Origin: Salinibacterium sp.
GTDB lineage: Bacteria > Actinomycetota > Actinomycetes > Actinomycetales > Microbacteriaceae
DNA length: 64,000 bases
Direction: 5' to 3'
NCBI GenBank assembly: GCA_015234465.1
Contig: JADGNA010000008.1
Coordinates: 434,001 to 498,000, forward strand
How positions within the stretch are numbered: the first letter of the stretch is position 1; the number at the start of each line of letters is the position of its first letter. The translations under genes and the position numbers were made by a program. This document shows positions 51,950 through 60,840 of the stretch, in pieces. The notes beneath the pieces were generated by a model. That model made no database searches. It had not been told where the DNA came from and saw only the letters and a list, made by a program, of their open reading frames with translations.

Positions 51950-51959
51950 GCCGCTGCCC

Positions 51960-51996
51960 TCAGGATTCAGGAAGGCCGGGTCCTCCTGAATCCTGA
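51960..51996. terminator. Perfect 13-bp hairpin between convergent genes (family C-like sequence)
   Basis: TCAGGATTCAGGA (51960-51972) pairs perfectly with TCCTGAATCCTGA (51984-51996) across an 11-nt loop. It lies between fadH and the convergent HesB-like gene and probably terminates both. The CTCCTGAAT sequence links it to the family C repeats. Confidence 0.7.
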
Positions 51997-52016
51997 AGGG
52001 AGTGGAGCGCTGGAGG

Positions 52017-52307
52017 CTAGGCGGTCTGCTGGCCGATCGCGAAGCTGACGCTGCCGTCGCTCGCGACCTGCGCGTCGAGCACCTTGTCGGCGAGGGCGAT
52101 CGTGGCGCCCTCATCGAGGAAGACGCGGGCGCCATCCTGCTCAAGCACCTGGTCGCTCGCCTCGGGAGCCTCGACGACCGAGACTCCGAGTTCGGCGTTG
52201 GCCGCGGTGCCCTCGGAGTTGATGCGAAGACCGGCGTTCTCGACGTCCGGGTTCTGGTCGATGATGGCCTTGACGACGTTGCTGGCGGTCTCGGTGAGGG
52301 TGAGCAT
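52017..52307 (-). CDS. Cysteine-free HesB/IscA-like protein
   Basis: 96 residues. MLTLTETASNVVKAIIDQ, GLRINSEG, ELGVSVVEAPEASDQVLEQDGARVFLDEGATIALADKVLDAQV follows the A-type Fe-S carrier (HesB/IscA) fold in order and length. However, no cysteine is present anywhere, so it cannot bind an iron-sulfur cluster in the usual way. Cysteine-less relatives are, as I recall, common in actinobacteria and their role is unknown. ATG 52307 has AAGGAGC upstream. Confidence 0.82.
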   Translation of the reverse strand: MLTLTETASNVVKAIIDQNPDVENAGLRINSEGTAANAELGVSVVEAPEASDQVLEQDGARVFLDEGATIALADKVLDAQVASDGSVSFAIGQQTA

Positions 52308-52428
52308 GACGCTCCTTCCATTTCGGGGTTGGCCCTCCACGCTCCCGCAGAGTGGGGCGCACCTCAAGCCGCGGCGATGCTTTGTGCGTGCATTCCCACC
52401 TGTCTCGCACGGGATGCCCAGCGGCCCG

Positions 52429-52626
52429 TTACTCTCCTTCGTCGCCTTCGCCCGGCCGCACGGGCGCGTCGTCGCGCCAGTCGATGCGGGTGTTGCCCTC
52501 GGGCGTCGTCGTCACGTCGATGCGGGGTGCGGCATCCTCTTCGACCGCGTCTGGCGCGGCCGTGAGCTGGTCGTGCCGCTTCTCCTCGAAGGTCATGTCG
52601 TCGGCGTCGCTGTCGCGGGGGTCCAT
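52429..52626 (-). CDS. Small acidic hypothetical protein, 65 residues
   Basis: The peptide MDPRDSDADDMTFEEKRHD and the rest (APRIDVTTTPEGNTRIDWRDDAPVRPGEGDEGE) is very acidic and probably disordered. No domain is recognised. High third-position GC supports coding. An internal ATG (MTFEEKRHD) is an alternative start. It sits between the HesB-like gene and a divergent GGDEF-EAL gene. Confidence 0.5.
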   Translation of the reverse strand: MDPRDSDADDMTFEEKRHDQLTAAPDAVEEDAAPRIDVTTTPEGNTRIDWRDDAPVRPGEGDEGE

Positions 52627-52715
52627 GACACCATCGTGCCCCCGGTCATGCCAGACTTACAGGGGGCGACCCGAGCCCTGCGAGCTCACTGCACAGTGAA
52701 GCGACGGAAGGCACA

Positions 52716-54575
52716 GTGACCACTATCGAGACGGGGCGACTCGACAACGGCGACGAGACCGCCGCTGAACTTGCGCGCCAACGAGACACGAGCGAGATGC
52801 TCCTGTCGGTCGCCCGGGCACTGTGCGAACCGACCGACCTGCCGGCCGTGTCGCAGATCATTGCCGACGCCGTGCCCACCGTCTGCCAGGTCGACCGCGG
52901 CGCCGTCATCCTCTGGGACGAGATGACCGACACCTTCGTCGTCTCCGCCGTCGCGGGCTGGACGGGCGCGTTGAGTCGCCGCCTCGGCCTCTGGGCGGGC
53001 ACCCCGTTCTCCGCACCCGCCCTGTATGAGCTCATGCGTTCCGGCGAGCCCGCACTCCTCGACGGTGCCCATGAGGACTGGACGCACGAGATCGTCAGCG
53101 ATTTCGACATCCGTGCCCTCGCCCTCATGCCCATCACGGTGTCGGGCCGCTCGATGGGCTTCGTGGCGGCGCACTGGGCCGACACCGAGCCCCCCGCGCA
53201 CCTCGACGAGATCACGTGCAGTCGCCTCACCGGCCTGGCGGGCCTCGCGGGGGTCGCACTCGACAACAACCGTCTCGCCAACGAGATCGAGTGGAACGTC
53301 GAACACGACCGCGTCACGCGCCTCCCCAACCGCCAGGCGCTCGAACGCACCCTCGCGGGCATGGTGGAACAGGCGGATGTCGCGGGCAGGGGCACCGTCG
53401 TGATCGTCTGCGACATCGACCGCTTCAAGCGCATCAACGACCGCCTCGGGCAGCAGGCCGGCGACACGGTGCTGCAGGAGGTGGGCGAGCGCCTCAAGCG
53501 GGTCGTGCGCCAGGGCGACACGGTCGCGCGCTACGGCGGCGACGAGTTCGCGATCACCTTCGCGCGGGCGACACACCCCGACGAGGTCGCACCCGCGATC
53601 GCGCGCATCCAGCGCTCCTTCAAGCATCCGATCGCGGTCGAGGGCCAGGATGTCGTCGTCTCGCTCTCGCTCGGCATCTCCTCACTCGTCGAGATCGGCA
53701 CGGAGGGCTCTGTCGCCGAGCGCGCGCAGCGCCTTGCCGCGAGCGCCGAGTCCGACCTCATGGCCAAGAAGGCCGGGCGTCGGTTGGCCCGCGGCGCCAC
53801 CGCCTCCGACGACGAACTGCAGCTCGACACCGACCTGCACGGCGCGGTCGTGCGCGGCGAGATCTTCGCGGTCTACCAGCCGCAGATCGACGTGCACTCG
53901 GGCCGCATCGTGGCCGTCGAGGCACTCGCCCGGTGGAACCACCCGACGCGCGGCCTCGTGCGCCCCGACCAGTTCATCGCCCTCGCGGAGGAGAACGGCA
54001 CGATCTCCGAGATCGGCACCCAGGTGCTCCGCTCCGCCTGCCGGGACGCGCTCGTGTGGGGCGCAGCAGGCTACCCGGTTGAGGTCTCGGTCAACGCCTC
54101 GGTCGCCCAGTTGGAGACCGACGGCTATGCGGCATCCGTCGCCCGCGACCTCAAGCTGCTCGACTTTCCCCCGGAGCGGCTCACGATCGAGGTGACCGAG
54201 TCGAAGGTCGTCACCGACATGAGCGTGGCGCAGTCGGAGCTCAGGGCGATCCACGAGCTCGGCGTGAGCATCTCGGTCGACGACTTCGGCACAGGCTTCT
54301 CCTCACTCACGCAGCTCAGCAACCTGCCCGTGAGCGAACTCAAGATCGACCGCTCCTTCGTGGGGCGCAAGGACCGCGCGGGCGGCAAGATCATCGCGGC
54401 CGTCGTCGGCCTCGGTCACGGCCTCGGCCTGCGCGTCGTCGCGGAGGGCGTCGAGACCGAGGAGCAGTTCAACGCGCTCAGCGAGCTGCGCTGCGACCGC
54501 TCGCAGGGCTACCTGCACTCCAAGCCGGTCGACGCCGATTCCCTCATGACCCTGCTGCAGCGCCAGTCGAACTGA
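52716..54575 (+). CDS. GAF-GGDEF-EAL c-di-GMP turnover protein
   Basis: 619 residues, cytoplasmic. A GAF-like sensor domain (about 25-190) precedes GGDEF (about 205-360) with intact YGGDEF and an RQGD (RxxD) inhibitory site five residues before it. EAL (about 375-615) has VAVEALARWNHP, SVDDFGTGFSSLTQLSNLPVSELKID and RVVAEGVETEEQ, so both the cyclase and phosphodiesterase active sites appear complete. Such a bifunctional protein may switch direction through the GAF domain. GTG start at 52716. A strong terminator follows at 54605-54647. Confidence 0.92.
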   Translation: MTTIETGRLDNGDETAAELARQRDTSEMLLSVARALCEPTDLPAVSQIIADAVPTVCQVDRGAVILWDEMTDTFVVSAVAGWTGALSRRLGLWAGTPFSAPALYELMRSGEPALLDGAHEDWTHEIVSDFDIRALALMPITVSGRSMGFVAAHWADTEPPAHLDEITCSRLTGLAGLAGVALDNNRLANEIEWNVEHDRVTRLPNRQALERTLAGMVEQADVAGRGTVVIVCDIDRFKRINDRLGQQAGDTVLQEVGERLKRVVRQGDTVARYGGDEFAITFARATHPDEVAPAIARIQRSFKHPIAVEGQDVVVSLSLGISSLVEIGTEGSVAERAQRLAASAESDLMAKKAGRRLARGATASDDELQLDTDLHGAVVRGEIFAVYQPQIDVHSGRIVAVEALARWNHPTRGLVRPDQFIALAEENGTISEIGTQVLRSACRDALVWGAAGYPVEVSVNASVAQLETDGYAASVARDLKLLDFPPERLTIEVTESKVVTDMSVAQSELRAIHELGVSISVDDFGTGFSSLTQLSNLPVSELKIDRSFVGRKDRAGGKIIAAVVGLGHGLGLRVVAEGVETEEQFNALSELRCDRSQGYLHSKPVDADSLMTLLQRQSN

Positions 54576-54604
54576 GCAGCCGGAGCGGCCGGCCGCAGAA
54601 ATGA

Positions 54605-54647
54605 CGGATGCCCGGCCGCACGCGCGACCGGGCATCCGCTTCTTCTT
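54605..54647 (+). terminator. Intrinsic-type terminator after the GGDEF-EAL gene
   Basis: CGGATGCCCGG (54605-54615) and CCGGGCATCCG (54628-54638) form a perfect 11-bp stem with a 12-nt loop, followed by CTTCTTCTT. It is the best match to a Rho-independent terminator in the window, in the 79-bp gap to the convergent acyl-CoA dehydrogenase gene. Confidence 0.8.
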
Positions 54648-54654
54648 GGGGGGG

Positions 54655-56430
54655 TCAGCTCGCGAGCGCCTCCGCGTCGAGTGCGAAGAGGTCGCGGTCG
54701 CCGGCCGTGACGGCACCGGCAAGCCCGTTTGCCGCGGGAAGCAGCTGCTCCGCGTAGAAGCGGGCCTGCACGAGCTGCGACTCCGCCTGCTTCGCGTCGT
54801 CGAGGCCTGCCGCCGCGAGGGCGGACTCCGCCATGAGCCAGCCGCCCACGACGAGCGACCACTGGCGGAGGAACGGCACCGAGCCCGACAGCACCGAGGA
54901 GAAGTCCCCGCCAGCGCCCGTCTGGAGCATGTATCCGGTCGTCTTCTGCAGCACGTCGAACTGGCGGCCGAGCTGCGTGCGGATCGACGCGAACTCCTCA
55001 CCCGCCGCCTCAAGCTTCGCCTCGACCTCGCGCATCTGGGCGATGAACTCCATGAACGACTGGCCGCTGCGCACGCCCATCTTGCGGCCCACGAAGTCAG
55101 CGGCCTGGATGCCGTTGGTGCCCTCATAGATGGCGGCGATGCGAATGTCGCGCATGTACTGTGCGACGCCCGTCTCCTCGATGAAGCCCATGCCGCCGTG
55201 GATCTGCACCGTCAGCGAGGTGATCTCGTTGCCGAGGTCGGTGCCGAAAGCCTTGCTGATGGGGGTCAGGAGGGCGGCGAGTTCTTCCGCACGAGCCCGC
55301 TCCGTGGCATCCGGCGAGTACAGCGCCTTGTCCATGTAGATGCCGTTGAGGTAGATGATGCGGCGGAGGGCCGAGAGGTAGGCCTTCTGCGTCATGAGCA
55401 TGCGGCGCACGTCGGGGAAGTCGATGATGGCCGAGTCCTGCGTCGCGCCGATCGCCTTGCCCTGGATGCGCTCCTTCGCGTAAGCGAGGCCCGCCTGGTA
55501 GGCGCGCTCCCCCACCGCGAGGCCCTGCATGCCGACCGAGATGCGGGCGCTGTTCATCATGACGAACATGGCGCGCATGCCCTGGTTCTCCTCGCCGACC
55601 AGGTAGCCCTTGGCGTTCTCGTAGGAGAGCACGCAGGTGGGCGAGGCGTGGATGCCCATCTTCTCCTCGAGGGAGACGGTGTGCACGCTGTTGCGCTCCC
55701 CGATGTTGCCCTCGGCGTCGACGTTGAACTTGGGCACGATGAAGAGCGAGATGCCCTTCGTGCCGGCGGGAGCGCCGGGGGTGCGCGCGAGCACCAGGTG
55801 GATCGTGTTCTCGGTGAGGTCGTGGTCACCCCAGCTGATGAAGATCTTCTGGCCCGAGATCGAGTAGGTGCCGTCGTCGTTGGGCACCGCCTTCGTCGTG
55901 AGGGCGCCGACGTCGGAGCCGGCGTGCGGCTCCGTGAGGTTCATGGTGCCGGTCCACTCGCCGCTGACCATCTTGGGCAGGAAGAGCTGCTTCTGCTCGG
56001 GCGAGCCGTAGTGCAGGAGCGCGTCGATTGCGCCCTGCGTCAGCAGCGGGCCGAGGCCGAAGCCCATGTTGGCCGCGAGCAGCTGCTCCTGGATGGCGAG
56101 GCCGACGAGCCAGGGGAAGCCGCCGCCGCCGAACTCCTCGGGGAACTGCAGCGAGATCCAGCCGGACTCGACGAGCTTGTTGTAGGCCTCCTTGAAGCCG
56201 GTCGGCGTCTTGACCGTGCCATCCGCCTGGAGCTTCGAGCCCTCGAGGTCGCCCGCGCGGTTCGTCGGCGCGATGACCTCGGCCATGAACTGGCCACTCT
56301 GCTCCAGCAGGTCGACGACCGTCTCGAGGTCGGCGTGCTCGTAGTTCGGGTAGGCGGCGATGTCGTTGTAGCCCACGACGTGCTCAAGGATGAAGGCAGC
56401 GTCGGATGTCGGCGGTCGGTAGTCACTCAT
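54655..56430 (-). CDS. Acyl-CoA dehydrogenase, long FadE5-type
   Basis: 591 residues, longer than the classical 380-residue enzymes. The N-terminal domain is extended, and the C-terminus carries an extra helical segment, as in FadE5-like dehydrogenases. FAD/substrate motifs: TGTMNLTEPHAGSDVGALTTKA, YSISGQKIFISWGDHDLTENTIHLVLAR, VHTVSLEEKMGIHASPTCVLSYENAKGYLVG and IAAIYEGTNGIQAADFVGRK, with the presumed catalytic Glu. It introduces the first double bond of fatty acyl-CoA in beta-oxidation. TAGCAT is 6 nt before the ATG, suggesting a leaderless message. Confidence 0.93.
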   Translation of the reverse strand: MSDYRPPTSDAAFILEHVVGYNDIAAYPNYEHADLETVVDLLEQSGQFMAEVIAPTNRAGDLEGSKLQADGTVKTPTGFKEAYNKLVESGWISLQFPEEFGGGGFPWLVGLAIQEQLLAANMGFGLGPLLTQGAIDALLHYGSPEQKQLFLPKMVSGEWTGTMNLTEPHAGSDVGALTTKAVPNDDGTYSISGQKIFISWGDHDLTENTIHLVLARTPGAPAGTKGISLFIVPKFNVDAEGNIGERNSVHTVSLEEKMGIHASPTCVLSYENAKGYLVGEENQGMRAMFVMMNSARISVGMQGLAVGERAYQAGLAYAKERIQGKAIGATQDSAIIDFPDVRRMLMTQKAYLSALRRIIYLNGIYMDKALYSPDATERARAEELAALLTPISKAFGTDLGNEITSLTVQIHGGMGFIEETGVAQYMRDIRIAAIYEGTNGIQAADFVGRKMGVRSGQSFMEFIAQMREVEAKLEAAGEEFASIRTQLGRQFDVLQKTTGYMLQTGAGGDFSSVLSGSVPFLRQWSLVVGGWLMAESALAAAGLDDAKQAESQLVQARFYAEQLLPAANGLAGAVTAGDRDLFALDAEALAS

Positions 56431-56539
56431 GGCGCGATGCTAACGCTGGGCACAACAGAACGCCGAAAAGTTCGTGGCATGGGCACTGTTCGGCCCGCAG
56501 AACGGCGGCCCGGACTCGTGGAAACCACCACCCGCACTG

Positions 56540-57181
56540 TCAGGCCGTGGGTGATGCCGGCGCCGTATCGACGGGGGCGGCGGGCCGCAGCGCGTGGGCC
56601 ATCCACCACCAGGCGAAGACCCCGATGGCGACCGTCGCGGCAAGACTCGCGAGCGCGAGGAGTCCGCCGCCGACGATGAGGCCGGGGAGTTCACCCTCGC
56701 CACGGTTCGGCAGCACCGAGAGCATGTTGCCAGGGATCGAGAGCACGGTGCCCACGACCCATCCCGCGACGATGCCGATGCCGAGCGCCGCCCAGGTGAT
56801 CGCCGTGCCGCGCGGGTTGCCCGAGGACTTCAGGATGCGCACGCTCGCGAAATACCCGGCCAGCCAGAGGGCCACGCCCAGGATCGCCACGACGAGCGCG
56901 ATCCACCAGTACGACTGCACGATGTCGGTCACGGTCTGCACGAATTCGTCTGCCGCGCCGCCCGAGCGGGCGATCGACGCGCCGATGAAGCCCATGACCC
57001 CGAAGACGAGGGTGACGACCACGACCGCGAAGATCGTGCCGAAGCCGAGGGACATGAGCGTGTAGCCGACGCCACCGGCGATCATCGCGCCGCGCTTCTG
57101 CCCGGCGGTGAGCGGCGGCCTGCGCGGTGGAGCCTGCACGGGGTATGCGGGGCCATAGCCATAGGGGGTTGGGGCGCTCAT
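56540..57181 (-). CDS. Four-helix membrane protein with proline-rich N-terminus
   Basis: 213 residues. The N-terminus is PYGYGPAYPVQAPPRRPP, typical of actinobacterial membrane proteins. Hydrophobic helices are at about 33-62, 90-112, 128-148 and 165-190. No conserved catalytic residues are visible and I do not recognise a named family. A perfect 15-bp palindrome (57190-57204) lies 8 bp upstream of the ATG. It follows Ppx on the same strand with a short gap. Confidence 0.78.
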   Translation of the reverse strand: MSAPTPYGYGPAYPVQAPPRRPPLTAGQKRGAMIAGGVGYTLMSLGFGTIFAVVVVTLVFGVMGFIGASIARSGGAADEFVQTVTDIVQSYWWIALVVAILGVALWLAGYFASVRILKSSGNPRGTAITWAALGIGIVAGWVVGTVLSIPGNMLSVLPNRGEGELPGLIVGGGLLALASLAATVAIGVFAWWWMAHALRPAAPVDTAPASPTA

Positions 57182-57189
57182 GAAGACCT

Positions 57190-57204
57190 ACCGATCCGAT
57201 CGGT
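57190..57204. promoter_or_regulatory. Perfect 15-bp palindrome before the membrane protein gene
   Basis: ACCGATC-C-GATCGGT has two perfect 7-bp arms around one base. It is 8 bp upstream of the start codon at 57181, where a repressor would overlap the ribosome-binding site or transcription start. The regulator is unknown. Confidence 0.45.
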
Positions 57205-57239
57205 GATGCGGGTTGGCAGTCAGACTAGTCGGCGAGCGC

Positions 57240-58190
57240 TCAGTCGGCGAGAGACAACGCGGTTCCGTCGAGGATGTCGTGCTCGCTCGTCACGACCCAG
57301 TGGAGCGGCGACCCGGCGGCCTTCGTCTCGGCAGCAACCCGCTGCAGCACGGTGGACCAGATGGTGGCGCCCGCCGCGATCACGTCGACGCGGCCGGGAT
57401 GCAGGTAGGGCAGCATGAGTCGCTCCTCCCGCGGCATGCTCGCCAGCGACCGGCAGGACTCCAGCACGTCGTCGAGGCGCAGCCGGCTCCCGTTGATCGC
57501 GGCAGAGTCGTAGTCGCTCAGTTCCATCGCGTGCGCAGTCACGGTCGTGATGGTCCCCGCGACGCCGATGACCTCCCTCGCGGCACCGAGGTCCACGATG
57601 CTCGCCGCATGGTCGAGGGCCTGCTCGACCTCGCGACGCACCGCCGCGAGTTCCTCGGCCGTGGGCGGATCGGAGCGGATGTCTCGTTCCGTGAGCCGCA
57701 CGCTTCCGACATCCATCGAGTGCGCCGCCTCCGGCACGGTCTCACCGAGCACCAGTTCGGTCGACCCGCCGCCGATGTCGGCGACGAGCCGGCCGGAGCG
57801 CTTGGCTGCGGCATCCGGAATCGCACTCAGGGCCCCGCGGAACGACAGCCGCGCCTCCTCGTCGCCGTCGATGACCTCGGGCTCGACGCCGAGGATCTCG
57901 CGCACACCGTCGAGAAACACGTCACGGTTCGCGGCGTCGCGGGTGGCGGATGTCGCGACGAAGCGCATCCGCTCGACCCGGTGCTTGCGGCACAGCTCGG
58001 CGTACTGCCGGGTCACTGCGAGGGTGCGCGCGAGGGCGTCGTCGTCGAAGCGGCCCGTGCGGTCGACCCCCTGCCCGAGGCGGACGATCTCGAGCGAGCG
58101 CACGATGTCGTGCAGGCGCCCGTGCTTGATGTCGGCGATGAGGAGACGTAGCGAGTTGGTGCCGCAGTCGAAGGCGGCAACGCGCGTCAC
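57240..58190 (-). CDS. ppx: Exopolyphosphatase/guanosine pentaphosphate phosphohydrolase (Ppx/GppA family)
   Basis: 316 residues, the short actinobacterial form. AAFDCGTNSLRLLIAD is the first phosphate-binding motif of the ASKHA fold. LEIVRLGQGVDRTGRFDDDAL, VATSATRDAANRDVFL and the second phosphate motif VADIGGGSTELVLG follow. It removes terminal phosphates from polyphosphate or pppGpp. Short family members of this type lack the C-terminal HD-like domain of E. coli Ppx. GTG 58190 has GGAG 6 nt upstream. Confidence 0.93.
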   Translation of the reverse strand: MTRVAAFDCGTNSLRLLIADIKHGRLHDIVRSLEIVRLGQGVDRTGRFDDDALARTLAVTRQYAELCRKHRVERMRFVATSATRDAANRDVFLDGVREILGVEPEVIDGDEEARLSFRGALSAIPDAAAKRSGRLVADIGGGSTELVLGETVPEAAHSMDVGSVRLTERDIRSDPPTAEELAAVRREVEQALDHAASIVDLGAAREVIGVAGTITTVTAHAMELSDYDSAAINGSRLRLDDVLESCRSLASMPREERLMLPYLHPGRVDVIAAGATIWSTVLQRVAAETKAAGSPLHWVVTSEHDILDGTALSLAD

Positions 58191-58212
58191 AGGGTGCTCC
58201 CGGCGGTGGTGC

Positions 58213-60399
58213 TCATGGACGCGATCCTACGCGCGCGTGCGTAAGGACCCCCGGTATCTCGCCTCGCTCGGGAAGGTCGACCCCGCGCGCAAAGTCTGCC
58301 CACAGCCGGCGCACCTGCCGCGCGTGCCGCTCGACCTCGGCCCAGGGCGCTCCCGCAAGGATCTTGGATCGCTTCCACGTCTCCTCGGTGCCGAAGAGGA
58401 ACGGCAGGTCGATCGTGTGGGCTGCACCGAAGTCGTTGTCGGGGGCCGACCAGGAGAAGACGTAGTGCCTCGCTCGGCCCCCTGCAGCCGCATGACGGCG
58501 TGCGAAGCGACCGGATGCCGCGCCGTAGATGATGCGGGTCAGCACCGAGTCGATCGCTCCGACCGCGGGGCGGCCCAGCACGGGCACCTTCGCCAGTCTC
58601 TGCACCTTCTCCACCTGGGGCGCGAAGAGGCGCGACTCCTGGGAGGTGTGGCCGATGAGCACCTCGATGTGGGGAGCCGCAGCATCCAGCGCCGCATCGA
58701 GCTCGTGCTCGGCCGGCAGCGGGGCGTGGGCGGGTTGCGGCCCGAACGGCATGCCTCCGACGAGGCCGAAGCCTCCCCCGATCGCGGAGACCCGCGCCTG
58801 TCGCGCGAGCACGTCACCCACGGTCGATTCGGTCGTCAGGCCCTCGGCTGCGGCACCCATCGCCTCGTTCATCGCCTGCCGTCCGCGGCCGATGCCGAGG
58901 GGCGCGCTCTGCAGGATCGCCCGGGAGAAGAGGCGCGGGGCATCCGGTGTCGCCATGATGTGGGCGATCGCGTCGGCGCCCGCCGACTGGCCGAACGCCG
59001 TGACCCGCTGCGGGTCGCCACCGAACGCGGCGATGTTGCGCTGCACCCAGCGGAACGCCTCGATCTGGTCGAGCAGGCCGAGATTGGCCGGATGCCCGTC
59101 GGGCGTCGCGAGGAAGCCGAAGAGGCCGAGTCGGTATGTCACGCCGACGACGATGACGCGCTGCTCGGCGACCAGTGCGGCCGGATCGTGCATGGGGATG
59201 TCGGCAGCGCCGATGACATAGGAGCCGCCGTGGATGAAGACCATGACGGGCAGCGATTCCCCATGGCGGAGGTCGGCAGGCACCGTGACGCTCACGTTCT
59301 GGCAGTCCTCGCTGTCGCCGATGAACGACTGACCGGTGCCCATCGCGTCCGCCAGCGCGGGTGACGGCAGCTGCGGGCACGCAGGCGCGGGATCCGTCGC
59401 CGCCAGGGGCTCGGTCCAGTCGGCGACGGGCGCAGGCGGGGCGAACCGGGCGGCGCGGGCGTAGGGGATGGCCGTCGCCCGGATCACCGCGCCGTCGTGC
59501 CGCCCGACGACGGGCCCGCACGGCGGATCGAAACGGCCGTCGTGCCTGTGGGTCGCGAGCTCCGGTGATGCGGTGAGCCCGAGCATCCGCTCGCTCTCCT
59601 CCCACAGCCGCCGCGCTGCCTCAGTGTCGTAGGCCTGCGGGTTGGTCTTCGCGATGCGCTGCTGTTCGTAGAACTCGCCCGAGATCCAATCGACCCCAGG
59701 CTGCCCCTCGGCGAGCGCGACGAGCCCGCTCGCACCCTCCTCGGGCGTGATGAGGCGCAGCAAGTGGCGCAGCGGCGTGCCATAGACCAGCCGCATCGGG
59801 CTGGTCGTCTCGCTCGCGAAACTCGTCGCCACCACCCCGGGGTGGAACGCGGCCGTCGAGATACCCTCGCCGTTGAAGCGCAGGTTGAGCTCGCGCGTGA
59901 AGAGGATGTTCGCGAGCTTCGCATTGCCGTAGGCGCGATTGGCGGATGCGCCGCGGTCGTTGTTGAGGTCGTCGAGGTCGAGCCGGGCGAACAGCTTGGC
60001 GGCGGCACTCGAGGTGTTGATGACGGATGCCCGGCTCGCCAGCAGCGTCGGCATGAGCAGGTGCGTCAGCAGGAACGGCGCCAGGTGGTTGACCTGGAGG
60101 GTCAGCTCGAAGCCGTCCTCCGTGCGCTCGCGCGCGCCGAAGATGCCGCCGGCGTTGTTGGCCAGCACGTCGATGCGGGAGAAGTCGCGGGAGAGGGCAT
60201 CCGCCAGTTCGCGCACCTCGCTGAGGCGGGCGAAGTCGGCGAGGTAGTACGGCGCATCCAGCTCGGCCGCGATGCGCTTCGTCTTCTCGCGGGAGCGGCC
60301 CACGATCACGACCCTGTGCCCGCGGCGCTGCAACTCCCGCGCTGCCGCCGCCCCGATGCCGTCGCTTGCCCCCGTGATGATGATCGTCTTGCTGCCCAC
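58213..60399 (-). CDS. Natural fusion of a short-chain dehydrogenase/reductase and a type-B carboxylesterase
   Basis: 728 residues in one uninterrupted frame. Residues 1 to about 280 form an SDR: TGASDGIG (9-16), NNAG (81-84), Ser in NTSSAAA (129-135) and the active-site Y157-G-N-A-K161. From about residue 290 a type-B carboxylesterase begins directly (CGPVVGRHDGAVIRATAIPYARAARF). It continues with DSEDCQNVSV, HGGSYVIGA, AFGQSAGADA (nucleophile Ser about 471) and the remaining triad. No linker separates the two, and the esterase has lost its own start. The SDR part is of the retinol-dehydrogenase-like subtype. Both halves are normally separate genes. A sequencing frameshift is unlikely because the frame is continuous and codon bias is uniform. 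GTG start at 60399. Confidence 0.85.
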   Translation of the reverse strand: MGSKTIIITGASDGIGAAAARELQRRGHRVVIVGRSREKTKRIAAELDAPYYLADFARLSEVRELADALSRDFSRIDVLANNAGGIFGARERTEDGFELTLQVNHLAPFLLTHLLMPTLLASRASVINTSSAAAKLFARLDLDDLNNDRGASANRAYGNAKLANILFTRELNLRFNGEGISTAAFHPGVVATSFASETTSPMRLVYGTPLRHLLRLITPEEGASGLVALAEGQPGVDWISGEFYEQQRIAKTNPQAYDTEAARRLWEESERMLGLTASPELATHRHDGRFDPPCGPVVGRHDGAVIRATAIPYARAARFAPPAPVADWTEPLAATDPAPACPQLPSPALADAMGTGQSFIGDSEDCQNVSVTVPADLRHGESLPVMVFIHGGSYVIGAADIPMHDPAALVAEQRVIVVGVTYRLGLFGFLATPDGHPANLGLLDQIEAFRWVQRNIAAFGGDPQRVTAFGQSAGADAIAHIMATPDAPRLFSRAILQSAPLGIGRGRQAMNEAMGAAAEGLTTESTVGDVLARQARVSAIGGGFGLVGGMPFGPQPAHAPLPAEHELDAALDAAAPHIEVLIGHTSQESRLFAPQVEKVQRLAKVPVLGRPAVGAIDSVLTRIIYGAASGRFARRHAAAGGRARHYVFSWSAPDNDFGAAHTIDLPFLFGTEETWKRSKILAGAPWAEVERHARQVRRLWADFARGVDLPERGEIPGVLTHARVGSRP

Positions 60400-60513
60400 C
60401 CGTTGTCCCCTCGTTCGGTGGTCAGGCTACTCCGGCCCGGGGCGCTGCAGCAGGTGTTCGCGAACGACGCCCAGTCGTCCAACCACGCCCGGATGTCGCG
60501 GAATCGTCTTCGA

Positions 60514-60840
60514 TCATGGCTTCGGAGAGGCCGCGTCGAAGCCGGCCGCGATCTGCTGGAGCGCCCGCACATGGTCGTCGAACGATCGCTTGCCCTCGGC
60601 CGTGAGGCGCAGCCAGGTGATGCGCCTCGAGTCACCTCTCGCCGCCGACGCCGTCTTGGTCGAGGAGACGAACCCCGCATCGGCGAGCGTCTTCAGGTGC
60701 TTCGAGAGGGTCGCGTCGCTGACACCAAGCGTGTCGCGCAGCACCGCGAAGTCGATCTCATCCACCGAGCGGAGGAGGCCGCAGATGCGCAGCCGCAGCG
60801 GCGCGTGGATGACCTCGCTGAAGCCACCCTCAGCGGACAT
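60514..60840 (-). CDS. Winged-helix transcriptional regulator (MarR/ArsR-like, HTH_27 type)
   Basis: 108 residues forming a single winged helix: HAPLRLRICGLLRSVDEIDFAVLRDTLGVSDATLSKHLKTLADAGFVSSTKTASAARGDSRRITWLRLTAEG. This matches the small regulators that are often paired with a membrane partner gene. Its ATG at 60840 overlaps the end of the upstream membrane protein gene by 11 nt, so the two are translationally coupled. It probably binds the perfect GGAAAGT/ACTTTCC palindrome upstream of that gene (61292-61314) and represses its own operon. Confidence 0.9.
   Translation of the reverse strand: MSAEGGFSEVIHAPLRLRICGLLRSVDEIDFAVLRDTLGVSDATLSKHLKTLADAGFVSSTKTASAARGDSRRITWLRLTAEGKRSFDDHVRALQQIAAGFDAASPKP

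Noticed and set aside
54601-56679. 692-codon plus-strand frame opposite the acyl-CoA dehydrogenase
   Set aside because: It consists of Leu/Arg/Ala/Asp/His-rich sequence without motifs and lies wholly over a well-conserved enzyme gene.
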